Both the position numbers and the translations under genes were made by a program. Below, in pieces: positions 15,622-22,558 of a stretch of DNA of 23,197 nucleotides. The DNA is from CAZIVO01 sp964542765 (GTDB taxonomy: Bacteria; Planctomycetota; UBA1135; UBA2386): contig CAZIVO010000054.1 in the NCBI GenBank assembly GCA_964542765.1, positions 1 through 23,197 of the forward strand, read 5' to 3'. A model generated the notes under the pieces. That model had not been told where the DNA came from, ran no database searches, and saw only the letters and a list, made by a program, of their open reading frames with translations. The first letter of the stretch is position 1, and each line of letters starts with the position of its first letter.

Positions 15622-16173
15622 CTAGTCGGGCCGCTTGCCCTTTTGTTGCACGAAGAACAGGAAGAGGCAGAAGGCCGTTCCGGCGATTGCTCCCACAAGG
15701 ACGGGAGCCGTTGCCGTGACGAGCAGCGAGAGGTCGCTCGACTTGAAGTTCGCCCCCGCTCCCGAGATTCCTACCTCAGCCGATGGTCCCCAGGGGCTTT
15801 GGGCCACGGAAAACCAGATCAGCATCGCCAGTCCCGAAATGGGCAAGAACGCGAAGCCGCCCACCAGGAATCCGATCAGCGCTGCTACCGGGGCACTGCT
15901 GATCTGGTGTGTTTTGCGGTCAGCGTCCGGGGTTTCGTTGGTGTCCTGCCGGTAAGTCCCAATCTTGAAGCCCCCGACGTTCATGCGCCCGAAGGGGCCG
16001 ATGACCAGTCCTGTTGCGGCGCCTGCGATCCAGCCCCAATATCCTCCCTCGGCGCCCGCGATCCAGCTGCCGAGCGAGGAAAGGAGCAGGCTCAAGGCGG
16101 CCGCCGCGAAGACCATCTTGAAAAGCGCAAGGGTCACTCGCACTGCTGGATGGTTGGTGATGGACAAAGGCAT
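15622..16173 (-). CDS. Small integral membrane protein of unknown function
   Basis: 183 residues with four hydrophobic stretches at about 13-36, 44-62, 94-122 and 148-175, separated by short hydrophilic loops (NETPDADRKTHQ at 79-90). It ends in a basic tail (QQKGKRPD). Gly and Ala are frequent in the helices. I recognise no family or motif. It lies 94 bases downstream of the CotH-like gene on the same strand and may be the last gene of that run. Its 3' end is 22 bases from the convergent double sulfatase. A GAGG lies very close (2 bases) to the ATG. Codon pattern and hydrophobic periodicity support a real gene. Confidence 0.7.
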   Translation of the reverse strand: MPLSITNHPAVRVTLALFKMVFAAAALSLLLSSLGSWIAGAEGGYWGWIAGAATGLVIGPFGRMNVGGFKIGTYRQDTNETPDADRKTHQISSAPVAALIGFLVGGFAFLPISGLAMLIWFSVAQSPWGPSAEVGISGAGANFKSSDLSLLVTATAPVLVGAIAGTAFCLFLFFVQQKGKRPD

Positions 16174-16267
16174 GTCCTCGGGCGGCCCTCTTGGTCCTGG
16201 GGGTGGTCGCGTGGCGCGTCTTTGCCGAGCGCCATGGCGACCATTCCCTTACCGATCACGGACCATG

Positions 16268-18382
16268 TTACTTGATCTGGTCGTGCTCGAGCAGGTGCTT
16301 GCGCCTCTCTGCAGCGAAGGACTTGATCGAGTGTTCGCTGTCGATGCCGGCGCGGAACGCCTCGAGTCCGGGTCCGAGCACATCGTTTTTGACCGAAGGC
16401 TCGATCAGTGCGCGGTACCCTTCGACGAGCGGCCCCAAGTGTTTCCAGTCGAGCCAGTGAGTGGCGAGATCTTTCACGTGCTTGAGATAGGTGGCGCGCC
16501 ATTCGGGGACCGAAAGTAAGCGGCGGATGAGTGGGCGCATTGGATCATCGATGCCCGTGAGCGGGTCGCGCGCCCCGCCGTGCCCACCTCCACCACCACG
16601 TGATCCGCCACCACCGCGCCGTCCACGGGACGAGCGGGAGGCTTCGGGCGGGTTGCCACGGTCGGGTGGGCGGAACCCGCCGCGTTGCCGGTCGGCATCG
16701 CGCCCGCTCGGAGTTTGAAGTTCACCGGCTGTGAGCGTTCGATCCTGGTTCTTGTCGAGGGTGGCGAATGCGGATTGGAACTCCTTGGTGCCGAGTTTCT
16801 GGTCCCCATTGGAGTCGAGTATTCGGGCGAGCATCGAGGCCAGCCGTTCGGGGAGGCCATTATCTGCGAGTTCGTTTTGCGTGACGGTACCGCTCCGGTC
16901 CGGATCGGAATCGCCGACGAAGACTTTCCATTCCTTGGCCGTGACCTTGCCGTCACCATCATCATCGACGAAGCGCGAGAAGAAGAGCCCCATGAGCATG
17001 GCGGCCTCGCGACGCTGGTCATCCTCGCGACGCTGGTCACCCTCGCGACGCTGGTCGCCTTCGCGACGCTGGTCACGGTCGGGCGGTTGGAAGCCCCCGC
17101 GGCGTCGATCGTCTCCTCCCGGTCGAGGACCGCCGCCAGGACCACCGGCTTTCATCGTCTCGTTGTTGTCGTAGGTGATGGGAACAAATCGTCCATCGCG
17201 GCCCTTGTACAACATGTAATCGCTACCACGGCTGAAGTAGCCATCCGAGTCCTGGAAGACGTTGTCGAGAGCCAGAAACCAAAGCGTCCGCTCGATATCG
17301 AGAACGGCCGGGAGCGCCTGCTTGAGGTCGCCGTCAGGTGTTTCCTCGAGTGTCTGGCAGAGCTTGATCAGATCGGCCCAGTCATCCTCGTCGCCGCTAC
17401 CGGTTTTCAGTTCGTAAGCAGCCTTGTAGGCCTCGAGATCAGGACCCTGCCAGGTCAAGGCACCCTGCCCGCCGAAGGCCGGGGGGATCTTCCAGCGAAT
17501 GCCTTTCTTGGTGTCGAAGTTGTCCTTGAGGAAGTCCTTGTTGATTTGCTGGATGTTGGCGAACACTCCGAAGTACTTGCCGTTGATCACGACACGAACG
17601 AAGTTCGCCTTCGGTGCTGCCGAGGTTTCGCGAGCGATCTGCGAGAAGAGGACTTCGCGCATCATCGTCGGATCACCGTTCGAGTTCAGGAGATTCAGAG
17701 TCCTGTAGCCATAGAGTTCCTGGTCCTTGTCGAACGTGTCGATCGACATGCCGAGGGATTTCTTGCGGGGTCTCCCGTAAGAAGAGTTGCCGCGGAAGTT
17801 CACTCCGACTCGTGGATAGGTGATTCCATCGACGGTCAGACGGACAGGAAGTTCGACATCCGAACGATAGAAGGCATCCATTTCGGCATACCAGTCGTCT
17901 TGTTCGAACTCGAGGAAGAAGGTTCGCAGCACATCGATGTCGTAGAGTCCCGCATCGGGATAGTGTTCGGCATCGTCAGCAGCAAAATCGTGCAGCGTCT
18001 CCGATGGGTCTCTTGCCGGCCCGCTGGATCGTCCGGGGCCGCGTCTGACTGGCGGTTGATCGGCCATCCATGCACGTGCCTCGTCGCGCTCCTTTGCGTC
18101 CAGGACTCCGTCCTCGTCGGTGTCGAATTTGTCGACCAGTTCGACCGATCGGCTGGCTCCACCTCTGCCGCGGCGGGGATCACTGCCACCGCGTGGGTCG
18201 CCTCGATCGCTGCCCCCACGCCGTTGCAAGCGGTTGTCACCCCCCTGTGTGGCTCGCCCGGAGTCACCTTCCTTGCGAGTGGAGCCCTCTCCTCTCCTCT
18301 CATCCTGGGCAGGCAGAATTCCGATCGCCAGGCTGGCGATCCACAGGGCTAAAGTTGTCTTCTTCACTGGGCTACTCCGCAT
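16268..18382 (-). CDS. Exported CotH-kinase-like protein with inserted EF-hands
   Basis: 704 residues from the ATG at 18382; the frame also opens at a TTG (18415), but the ATG leads directly into a signal peptide (KKTTLALWIASLAIGILPAQ). A low-complexity Gly/Arg/Asp stretch follows (about 28-80), then one EF-hand loop DTDEDGVLDAKE (87-98). The CotH domain begins near 149 and includes RGNSSYGRPRKKS and LNLLNSNGDPTMMREVL; the likely active-site part is LYKGRDGRFVPITYDNNE (Asp405). The fold is then interrupted at about 410-607 by DQRREG repeats and four EF-hand loops (473-484, 493-504, 523-534, 543-554), plus a Gly-rich segment. The C-terminal CotH helices resume at about 608 (MRPLIRRLLSVPEWRATYL). 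CotH of Bacillus is a spore-coat protein kinase; exported relatives here have no known substrate. EF-hands suggest calcium binding. Confidence 0.88.
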   Translation of the reverse strand: MRSSPVKKTTLALWIASLAIGILPAQDERRGEGSTRKEGDSGRATQGGDNRLQRRGGSDRGDPRGGSDPRRGRGGASRSVELVDKFDTDEDGVLDAKERDEARAWMADQPPVRRGPGRSSGPARDPSETLHDFAADDAEHYPDAGLYDIDVLRTFFLEFEQDDWYAEMDAFYRSDVELPVRLTVDGITYPRVGVNFRGNSSYGRPRKKSLGMSIDTFDKDQELYGYRTLNLLNSNGDPTMMREVLFSQIARETSAAPKANFVRVVINGKYFGVFANIQQINKDFLKDNFDTKKGIRWKIPPAFGGQGALTWQGPDLEAYKAAYELKTGSGDEDDWADLIKLCQTLEETPDGDLKQALPAVLDIERTLWFLALDNVFQDSDGYFSRGSDYMLYKGRDGRFVPITYDNNETMKAGGPGGGPRPGGDDRRRGGFQPPDRDQRREGDQRREGDQRREDDQRREAAMLMGLFFSRFVDDDGDGKVTAKEWKVFVGDSDPDRSGTVTQNELADNGLPERLASMLARILDSNGDQKLGTKEFQSAFATLDKNQDRTLTAGELQTPSGRDADRQRGGFRPPDRGNPPEASRSSRGRRGGGGSRGGGGGHGGARDPLTGIDDPMRPLIRRLLSVPEWRATYLKHVKDLATHWLDWKHLGPLVEGYRALIEPSVKNDVLGPGLEAFRAGIDSEHSIKSFAAERRKHLLEHDQIK
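17007..17078 (-). repeat. Four tandem 18-base repeats inside the CotH-like gene
   Basis: Four head-to-tail copies of an 18-base unit (core TCGCGACGCTGGTC on the + strand; starts 17007, 17025, 17043, 17061). On the coding strand each copy encodes Asp-Gln-Arg-Arg-Glu followed by a variable residue, giving a highly charged linker between the CotH N-terminal half and its EF-hands. The copies differ at only a few bases, which suggests recent expansion; copy number could vary between strains without a frameshift because the unit is a multiple of three. Confidence 0.85.
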
Positions 18383-18609
18383 CTCGAGATGATGTCTGAA
18401 CGAACACCGGGACAAGTAGTCCTACGGCCTCAAGCCCTGTGGGTCCACTCGTGGCGTGCAACCGATATGTCTTTGTTTTCTGTGTGCCGCAATCCGAGGG
18501 CGACGAGGCGCTTTCGGGCTGTTTGTGGGGCTGGTGGGGGAAGCAGGCAACCCGGCAAGTTGTGCTGGCAGGCGCTGGATGAACGCCTTGAACCTTTGCT
18601 GCTGCCGGA
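18383..18609. other. Intergenic region between sulfatase D and the CotH-like gene
   Basis: A 227-base gap on the minus-strand run, the second longest in the window. The short open frames here have no recognisable protein and cross into neighbouring genes. A 5-base stem AGGCG/CGCCT (about 18570-18588) lies just beyond the sulfatase D stop but is too weak to call a terminator. The gap is long enough to hold a separate promoter for the CotH-like gene; I see no convincing -35/-10 pair. Confidence 0.4.
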
Positions 18610-20055
18610 TCATTTCTTCTTGCGCTTCTTGCCGCCTTTTCTGGCCTTGGGTCCGCCACCCGGAATCAGCATGGTTGCTTCCCACTTGTCGAGTAGGGCT
18701 TGCCACTCCTTCAGGGTCCGCGTCGGGTAATCGCTCGACCAGCCACCCTCACGGAATTCGTCGGTCACTCCTGGATCATCGATTTGCTTGCGCCAATCTT
18801 CGACCAGGGAGCGCATGCGCTCGAGCACTTCGGCATGGTCTGGTTCCATTGCCAGATTGCGTGTTTCGAAGGGGTCTTTGATGAGATCGTAAAGTTCCTC
18901 CGCGCGCTTTTTCGGTTGCATGAAGCGAGCTTGCACCTCGTTGAGTTCGCCTTTCATGTGCATGACGTTCAACAGTGCCAGGACAGGGTATTGCCTCTCC
19001 TTGTATTCGTTGAGCTGGCAATAGGCGCGCTCGGGCATCAGGTTGTGGATGTACTTGAACCGCTTGGTGCGGACGGCCCGCATCGCATCGTGCGTGCTGT
19101 CCATTTTATCGCGAGCCAGGAAGACGTGTTGGCGCTTCTTTCGGTCAGGGTCGAGGAGATCTCGCCCATGCATCCAGTCGGGCACTTCGATACCTGCGGC
19201 TGCCAAGACGGTGGCAGTCACGTCGATTGAACTGACGAGTTGACCGTCGACCGCCCCTGGTTCGATGTGCCCCGGCCATCGCAGGATCAGGGGGACATGT
19301 GTGCCAGAGTCGTAGAGGAACTGTTTGCCGCGTACCTGACAACGGCCATGATCTCCGATGAAGATCACCAACGTGTTGTCCGTGAGTCCTTCGGACTCGA
19401 GTCGGGCGAGGATCTTGCCGACTCCGGCGTCGAGCACCTGCATTTCCTCGAGGCCGTTGGCGATGTCCCGGCGCACCAGGGGGGTGTCGGGATAGTAGGG
19501 GGGTACGGTGACTTCAGCCGGGTCGACGGGCTGGTCGGGGTAGTGGTGCCAGGTACGGTGGGTGTTCGCGAAGGTGATCTGTACGAAGAAGGGTCGCTCA
19601 CCGGCCTTGCTCCAGTCGCCGTCGGGGAAGAGTTCGGTGGCCTTGTGGGTGAAGTTCAGATCCAGTTTCTTGCCTTGCATCAGACCGGTGTGATAGCCGG
19701 CCTTCCGCAAGAGGAGGGGGAAGGGCATGACCGGTGATGGCAATGGCTTCTTGGATTTGGTGCGGTGCTGGTGCGCGCCGATCGCGTTCTGATACATCCC
19801 GGTCATCATCGCACTCCGGCTGGTGGAGCAAACCGGCGAGGTCGTGAAGGCGCGGCTGTAGCGCAGCCCTTGGGCAGCCAGTTGATCGAGGTGCGGGGTT
19901 CGCACTGCCTTCTCGCCGTAGCAACCGAGATCGGGGCAGATGTCTTCGCCGAGGACCCAGACGATGTTGGGTGGTTTTTTCTGGGTCTGTGCGGCGCAGG
20001 GAAGTCCAAGGCTGATGGCGAGCACCTGCAGCATCAGTATGAGCTTTTTCTTCAC
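18610..20055 (-). CDS. Secreted heparan-sulfatase-like sulfatase with variant CxTxR site (sulfatase D)
   Basis: 481-residue S1 sulfatase with a signal peptide (KKKLILMLQVLAISLGLPCAAQ). Metal ligands are in LGEDICPDLGCYG (Glu37, Asp38). The formylglycine site reads CSTSR (Cys76, Arg80), with Thr where most sulfatases have Pro, followed by SAMMTGMYQNAIGAHQHR, the pattern of exported planctomycete heparan-sulfatase-like enzymes. GDHG (Asp235, His236) and GKQFLYDSGTHVP complete the core. The canonical GKWH motif is replaced by GKKLDLNF, which corresponds to a K-x-D-x-N-F variant in this subgroup. The C-terminus is strongly basic (KARKGGKKRKKK). The start is a GTG whose last two bases and following A form the stop codon (TGA) of the upstream transporter, so the two are probably translationally coupled. 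The substrate is likely a sulfated sugar, possibly the one whose product the transporter imports. Confidence 0.93.
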   Translation of the reverse strand: MKKKLILMLQVLAISLGLPCAAQTQKKPPNIVWVLGEDICPDLGCYGEKAVRTPHLDQLAAQGLRYSRAFTTSPVCSTSRSAMMTGMYQNAIGAHQHRTKSKKPLPSPVMPFPLLLRKAGYHTGLMQGKKLDLNFTHKATELFPDGDWSKAGERPFFVQITFANTHRTWHHYPDQPVDPAEVTVPPYYPDTPLVRRDIANGLEEMQVLDAGVGKILARLESEGLTDNTLVIFIGDHGRCQVRGKQFLYDSGTHVPLILRWPGHIEPGAVDGQLVSSIDVTATVLAAAGIEVPDWMHGRDLLDPDRKKRQHVFLARDKMDSTHDAMRAVRTKRFKYIHNLMPERAYCQLNEYKERQYPVLALLNVMHMKGELNEVQARFMQPKKRAEELYDLIKDPFETRNLAMEPDHAEVLERMRSLVEDWRKQIDDPGVTDEFREGGWSSDYPTRTLKEWQALLDKWEATMLIPGGGPKARKGGKKRKKK

Positions 20056-21524
20056 GGCTTCGTGTGTCCTTCGGTCTGGGTGCTTGCTGCCATCGTGGTG
20101 GGGGTTTTCTGTGGCTTCGGAGTGGCGTTCCAGATCTTGGTTGCCAGGAAGAAACCTATGACCGCGATCGGGATCATCGTGATGGGCCAGGCGATCCAGT
20201 TGTCAGGGTTGCTGGCGGGATTGTTCTCAGCAGTTCCCGGTTTGGGGAGGATCATCGCGTAGGTGAAGGCCATGACGCCGGTGCCGGCATAGACGAATCC
20301 GTCGATGATGCCCACGGCGATACCGGTGTTGCGGCGTCCACCGAAATCCATGCTCGCCGTTCCCGAGAGCATGCCGTGGACTCCGATCACACACAGGGAC
20401 ATGAAGATGATCGTGGGGCCGAGCAGGGAGGTCTGGTAGGTGAAGGTCAAAATGACGGCTCCGATGAACATGAGCGCATACAGAACTGCGGCGACCGGCC
20501 CTCGTCGCGACTTGAAGATGTGATCGGAGATCACGCCGGCGAAGACTCCGCCCATGATTCCGGCAGCACACAGCAGCATGCCCCAGTTCTCGTAGACGAA
20601 TCCTTCGCTGATGCCGGTTTGCTTGGCGAAGGTCCGGTACCACTGCATGATCGCCTGGCGCAAGAAACCGCTGCAAAACTCGATGCTGGCGATGGTCAGG
20701 ATGACGGGATTGCTCAGCATCATCTTGAAGACGGCGAGGGCTCCGAGGTTGGGGCCATCATCACCTGAAGAGGCGTCCTTGGTGTCGAAGTCCGCGAAGC
20801 CAGCATCACCTGGCGTGTTGCGGACAACCGAGAAGACCAGGAACCAGAAGATGATGAGCAGGATCGCCGGGATGAAGAAGACCCACGCCAGCGGCAAGGA
20901 CTGGATGATCATGTAGCCCCAGTCAAATGCGAAGTAGATCCCGAGCGAGATCAGGATGCCGAAGATGGCCCCGAACACTCCGCGTTCGCGAACGTGGAAC
21001 CATGGCGCGTTGCACTTGACGATGGCGACGGCTCCGAAACTCTGGAAATACATGTTGCCGCTGTAGAGCAGGGCGAAGATCGAGGTCAGATTCCCGCCCA
21101 GAAAGCTTTGCCCAGGATCTGCGGATTGCGTGACCAGCAGCGTCACGATTCCCATCAGGGCGTTGAAGATGATTGCGCCGCCGGCACCCATGAGGATCGC
21201 GAACTTGCCGCCGTAGCGATCGGTCAGCGGACCGTTCAAGAGGAACGAAAAACCGTAGACGAAGGTGCCGGCGCCGAAGATCCAGCCGAAATCGGCATTG
21301 TCCATCAAGGCATCCCCGAACGCGTCCTTGGCGACGGTCAGGTTGTAACGCCCCATGTAAAGGAACGCATAAATGAGCCCCAGGGGCAGCCAGTTCAGGA
21401 CCCGGCGCCGACGAAATTCGGAGCTGTGTGAGATGTCGGGGACCCGTGGCAAGCGAGAGATGACCAGGATGACGACGCCGAGAAGGATGAGGATCGGCAA
21501 GAACTTCTCGAACCAGTCAGGCAT
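20052..21524 (-). CDS. MFS transporter of the organophosphate:Pi antiporter (GlpT/UhpT-like) type
   Basis: 490-residue polytopic inner-membrane protein with about 12 transmembrane helices in the major facilitator pattern. The OPA-type signature YMGRYNLTVAK occurs in the first helix of the core, followed by FGWIFGAGTFVYGFSFLLNGPLTDRYGGK, which contains the loop 2-3 motif DRYGGK. A central hydrophilic loop (about residues 233-258, DTKDASSGDD) divides the two halves. An extra N-terminal hydrophobic segment (about 8-23) precedes the core and may be a 13th helix. The tail is Thr/Pro/Lys-rich and soluble. GlpT and UhpT exchange sugar or glycerol phosphates for phosphate; in this setting the substrate could be a small sugar acid or sugar derivative, which is inference. 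It is the first gene of the minus-strand run and overlaps sulfatase D by 4 bases. It is divergent from the HAD gene. Confidence 0.92.
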   Translation of the reverse strand: MPDWFEKFLPILILLGVVILVISRLPRVPDISHSSEFRRRRVLNWLPLGLIYAFLYMGRYNLTVAKDAFGDALMDNADFGWIFGAGTFVYGFSFLLNGPLTDRYGGKFAILMGAGGAIIFNALMGIVTLLVTQSADPGQSFLGGNLTSIFALLYSGNMYFQSFGAVAIVKCNAPWFHVRERGVFGAIFGILISLGIYFAFDWGYMIIQSLPLAWVFFIPAILLIIFWFLVFSVVRNTPGDAGFADFDTKDASSGDDGPNLGALAVFKMMLSNPVILTIASIEFCSGFLRQAIMQWYRTFAKQTGISEGFVYENWGMLLCAAGIMGGVFAGVISDHIFKSRRGPVAAVLYALMFIGAVILTFTYQTSLLGPTIIFMSLCVIGVHGMLSGTASMDFGGRRNTGIAVGIIDGFVYAGTGVMAFTYAMILPKPGTAENNPASNPDNWIAWPITMIPIAVIGFFLATKIWNATPKPQKTPTTMAASTQTEGHTKP

Positions 21525-21627
21525 CTGTATGTCCGGGGTCGCGATATGTGATGAAGAAGGTATGAGAATGCTGAATGTAAGGTCCCCAGGAAGATTGATG
21601 GGGAGGGGATTCCTGGCGAGCGGTCAC

Positions 21628-21633
21628 TATAAT
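21628..21633 (+). promoter_or_regulatory. Possible -10 promoter element for the HAD/PLD pair
   Basis: A perfect TATAAT lies 43 bases before the ATG of the HAD gene, in the 152-base divergent region shared with the transporter. No good TTGACA-like -35 is found 16-18 bases upstream and there is no extended TG, so the call rests on the -10 alone. Confidence 0.35.
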
Positions 21634-21676
21634 CCCGGCTTGCCACTCTCCATCTTCCTTTGACTCTCATCCACTG

Positions 21677-22558
21677 ATGCCCGTCAAGCTATTGTCTGAT
21701 TTTGATGGGGTTTGGACCGACCAAGCCCTCGAGGCCGAGGTCGTCAAGCTCTGTCTCACCACCGAGGCTGCTCAGCTTGCCGGGACTCCCCTCGATCGTG
21801 CGCGCGAGGATTTCAGCTCTTTCGAATCCGAGGTGCGGGCCAGACCCGATTGTTTCGGGTGGGCTCCCGATGGCCGGATTGCGGCTTATGTGGATGAAGA
21901 TCCCTTGTGCATATCGAATGCGATCGCGTCCTACATAGCCGATCAGAAAGATGATGCCCTCACCGAGCCCTATCGGGAGGCCATTCTCGCCAGCGAGTTC
22001 GAGAACCTGAACCGGTTCGCCGACGCCTGCTTTCGGCGTGCAATGGAGGAATTTCGCAACGAACATCCGCCGACTCTCGTGCCTCAGGCAGCGTCGGTCA
22101 TCGAGGAGTTGAGGGCAGCCGATGTCGAGATTGTCATCGTCTCCAATTCGCCGGTCGAAAAGATTGCGAGTTGGTTCTCCGAGGTTGGCGTCGATGCTGG
22201 CGGCGGTTCCGGTCATGCTATTCGCGTGCGCGGGGAGGCAGGTAAGCAGAAAATCGGTTTGACCGACGAATGCATTCAGGTCGGTGGGCGACCGGTATAT
22301 GTGGACCGCCCTGATTACAGTGAGGTGGTCCTCGGCGAGGACCCGGACGTTGTGATTGGTGATGTGTTTTCGCTTGACCTCGCATTGCCGCTGGTGCTCC
22401 GTGACGCAGGGATCCGAGAGGCTCCCGAGATATTGGTTCTGCGGAAGCACCCTCACACTCCGGAATGGGTTCTCGGCTTGTCCGATGAAGGATCGATCAA
22501 CCATGTGATTGGTGGAGTTGAAGGTCTGCTGGAAATTCTTGAGGGTGTTGGCCGATGA
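21677..22558 (+). CDS. HAD-superfamily hydrolase
   Basis: 293-residue cytoplasmic haloacid-dehalogenase-type phosphatase. Motif I is DFDGVWTD (nucleophile Asp8, acid/base Asp10). Motif II is the Ser in IVIVSNSP (about 151-158). The acidic motif IV is VIGDVFSLD. A helical cap region lies between motifs I and II (about 20-130). The family hydrolyses phosphate esters of small molecules; the substrate is not evident. The ATG precedes motif I by only seven residues, so the start is fixed, although no Shine-Dalgarno site is visible. Its stop TGA overlaps the ATG of the next gene in an ATGA, implying co-translation with the phospholipase-D-like protein. Confidence 0.85.
   Translation: MPVKLLSDFDGVWTDQALEAEVVKLCLTTEAAQLAGTPLDRAREDFSSFESEVRARPDCFGWAPDGRIAAYVDEDPLCISNAIASYIADQKDDALTEPYREAILASEFENLNRFADACFRRAMEEFRNEHPPTLVPQAASVIEELRAADVEIVIVSNSPVEKIASWFSEVGVDAGGGSGHAIRVRGEAGKQKIGLTDECIQVGGRPVYVDRPDYSEVVLGEDPDVVIGDVFSLDLALPLVLRDAGIREAPEILVLRKHPHTPEWVLGLSDEGSINHVIGGVEGLLEILEGVGR

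Noticed and set aside
14436..15698. 420-codon open frame on the minus strand opposite the second sulfatase domain
   Set aside because: It lies antisense to a well-supported sulfatase domain, is rich in Arg, Leu and His, and shows no domain. In GC-rich DNA the third-position bias of the real gene keeps opposite frames open.
16685..18352. 555-codon open frame on the plus strand opposite the CotH-like gene
   Set aside because: Antisense to a gene with signal peptide, EF-hands and CotH motifs; its translation is Val/Glu/Leu-rich without recognisable motifs.
18372..18659. 95-codon minus-strand frame in the gap between sulfatase D and the CotH-like gene
   Set aside because: It overlaps the sulfatase D end in another frame, has a mixed low-information composition and no ribosome-binding site.
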